From NCBI GenBank assembly GCA_009599575.1, contig VWND01000076.1, positions 1,550,001 to 1,614,000 on the forward strand: 64,000 nt of DNA. The letters are read 5' to 3'. Each line of letters opens with the position of its first letter. Position 1 is the first letter of the stretch. The translations under genes were made by a program, and so were the position numbers. The notes below the pieces were generated by a model. That model was not told the origin of the DNA, searched no databases, and worked only from the letters and a program-made list of their open reading frames with translations. Below, in pieces: positions 62,346 to 64,000 of the stretch. The stretch is from Blumeriella jaapii. Lineage: Eukaryota > Ascomycota > Leotiomycetes > Helotiales > Drepanopezizaceae.

Positions 62346-64000
62346 ATGGACATAGACCCAGCAACAGCGGTAGGAGGAGGGATAGAAATAGACGAAGGAC
62401 CATCAGACGACGACCACGTCAACAGAACGACGCTGTGCTTACCACGTTACGGGAACGACGCTATCCTGCATACCGGAGACGAGGGGTTTAGGGATGTGCT
62501 CCGGCACTATTTCCCATCTGCAGAGAGCAATGCATCCGAGAGACTGGTGGGCCTCAAGGCCAAACTCAGGACCGCATCGACGCACGATTTCTGGGCAATC
62601 TTGATGGAGGAGATTTGTGATATCACGGGCTCGCAGTGCGGTTTCGTGGCTAAGCGCATGCTGGTTGACGACCAGGATAGCGCCGTGGAGATGCCTCCGC
62701 TTGGTGAGAAGGGATCATGTCTGATGGGCGTTGCATTCTATCTTAACAACGGTTCCGATGTGAAGGAGCTGCATCGAGACTACAGATACACTGCCTACGG
62801 AACACCATGCGCTCACATGAGACACGACAAAGTTTTTATTGTCCCGGAGAGACTGGCTGAGTTCACGCCCAACAACGCGAACAAACTCCCGTGGAAACAG
62901 TCCGAGGCCTATATCGGACTCCCACTCTTCACGGAAGGCAGATGCTTTGCCCATTTCGGCATGATGTGGTCGTCGGAAGGTGCCAGGAAGCGGGCTCTGA
63001 GTTGGTCTTTCATTGAAATGTTCATGCACTCCTTGGAGGACATGATATTGCAGCGGATTTTGGAGGGTAGAGGGTTCGTCAAAGAAATGGCGCCACCGGA
63101 ATCAGTACCCGCCAAAGTGATCCCTCTGACCGCCATTACCGCTTCGCAATCGTTGAAGCCATACGCTCGAAGCTTGTCACATGAACTAAGGACGCCGATG
63201 CAAGGTGTTGTTGGTATGCTCGATATCATGTACTCGACTGTCCTTGATGCCCTCAAAAACCAGCAGAGTGAGCGTGTACGGTCTGTCTTCAAGGACCTTA
63301 AGACTTACATGGAGATGGTTCAAGGTATGATTTGGACGGCCATGTCTTGACCTAATTTAGAGACTGACGAAACCCAACAGAGAGTTCCAGAAGAGCTATA
63401 GCAGCTGCTGACAATGTTGTGCATGCTTACGATCTCAACATGCAAATGCCCGATACGCCTCTGTCACCTAGTGATATACATTTTAGGGGGTCGGAACCAC
63501 CACTATCGCATAGGCGGTGGCCCAGCGCAGATTCTATTTCCTCCTTCGCCGGATCGAAGCACGAAAGGTGCGAGACAACACTCGAGGTTGAGCATCCCTT
63601 CAAGAAGAGACACTGCGGCACAGACGATGAAGCAGAAAGTTCGTTTTGCTCCGACTTTATCAGTGATTTCTCCAACGGGCCGACAGCGAGCGGAGCTTCT
63701 GCAACCTCGACAACGTTGCCAGAAGTGGCTTCTTCGTTAGCAGACATGTCCACCAGTAAACGGCTTGAGTCAAAGCAGATTGCCTCAGCTGTCACAAGTC
63801 CTACACATCGGCGTGTCGAGACCCGGGGTTTCATGCGAGGACTTGTTAAAGAGGCTTTACAAAATGGCCATACTCTCAGCCAGACTCGTGAAGAAACAGA
63901 CTTGGGCGAACGGATCCACGTTAGGTCTACCGGGTCTAGGGGCGAGATACAAGACAGAATTATACAGCTAGAGATTGCGGCGGACGTACCTCGGGTCATT
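62346..64000 (+). CDS. Hybrid-type sensor histidine kinase, N-terminal part (cut by window end)
   Basis: Exon 1 runs 62346-63324 and exon 2 starts at 63381; the frame is open to the last base, so the gene continues outside. ATG 62346 (MDIDPATAVGGGIEIDEGPS) is preferred because fungal relatives begin with a short acidic stretch before DDDHVNRTTLCLPRYGNDA; ATG 62163 is also in frame. A GAF-like domain covers roughly residues 70-255. The HisKA phosphoacceptor box is LSHELRTPMQGVVGMLDIM near residue 280. The intron (GTATGA to CCAACAG) lies within the dimerisation helices. A Ser-rich linker and TREETDLGERIHVRSTG, the lead-in to the ATPase domain, follow. The ATPase and receiver domains are not in the window. 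It would sense a signal and pass phosphate to Ypd1. Confidence 0.88.

Noticed and set aside
1..64000. tRNA and rRNA genes
   Set aside because: I looked for GGTTCGAATC-type B boxes with a matching A box and acceptor stem and found none; a dedicated scan could still find one.

Overview
The window is nuclear DNA of a filamentous ascomycete (Pezizomycotina). Most genes carry short introns of about 50-80 bp with GTANGT-type donors, CTRAY-like branch points and YAG acceptors. Eukaryote-only genes are present (20S proteasome alpha subunit, NAD-isocitrate dehydrogenase subunit, Pxr1, Bud23, Svp26, a synaptojanin-type phosphatase, a hybrid histidine kinase), as is a Kex2-processed alpha-type pheromone precursor of the ascomycete kind. 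The mix of fungal BTB paralogs, CATC/GATA microsatellites and the pheromone core suggests Dothideomycetes or a nearby class, but this cannot be settled from the window.

Layout. About 2.3-7.8 kb: a tandem run of BTB/POZ-like paralogs on the plus strand (three apparently intact, one cut short where a dispersed repeat begins). 9.8-10.8 kb: an unrecognised minus-strand protein. 12.0-13.1 kb: proteasome alpha7 (PRE10). 15.9-16.5 kb: pheromone precursor with eight peptide copies. 18.5-19.8 kb: IDH1. 20.2-22.7 kb: an 851-residue coiled-coil protein with an acidic, SUMO-interaction-like tail. 23.7-24.9 and 26.7-27.7 kb: two convergent histidine-phosphatase paralogs. 29.4-31.5 kb: two small seven-cysteine secreted paralogs, with a perfect 42-bp inverted repeat between them. 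31.8-36.2 kb: a compact housekeeping block of two divergent pairs, BUD23/SVP26 and a coiled-coil gene/PXR1. 37.5-43.9 kb: a second BTB cluster (one frameshifted copy and two minus-strand genes, one fusing a Q-rich region to a BTB-like domain). 46.3-47.8 kb: a possible small gene and a Ser/Pro-rich fungal protein with an apparent 1-bp frameshift. 48-55 kb: a gene-poor, microsatellite-rich stretch with a homocysteine S-methyltransferase. 55.7-59.6 kb: a synaptojanin-like phosphoinositide phosphatase. 62.3 kb to the end: the start of a hybrid histidine kinase, cut by the window edge.

The genes do not form a pathway. The main large-scale structure is the recurrence of one BTB family in two clusters about 30 kb apart, with intact, truncated and frameshifted members, and three decayed copies of a dispersed repeat, one of them terminating a BTB gene. 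The right-hand third is dense in tandem repeats and in short GTACAGTAC/ACTGTAC palindromes. Exon coordinates were read by eye from splice signals and frame continuity and have not been tested against transcripts.
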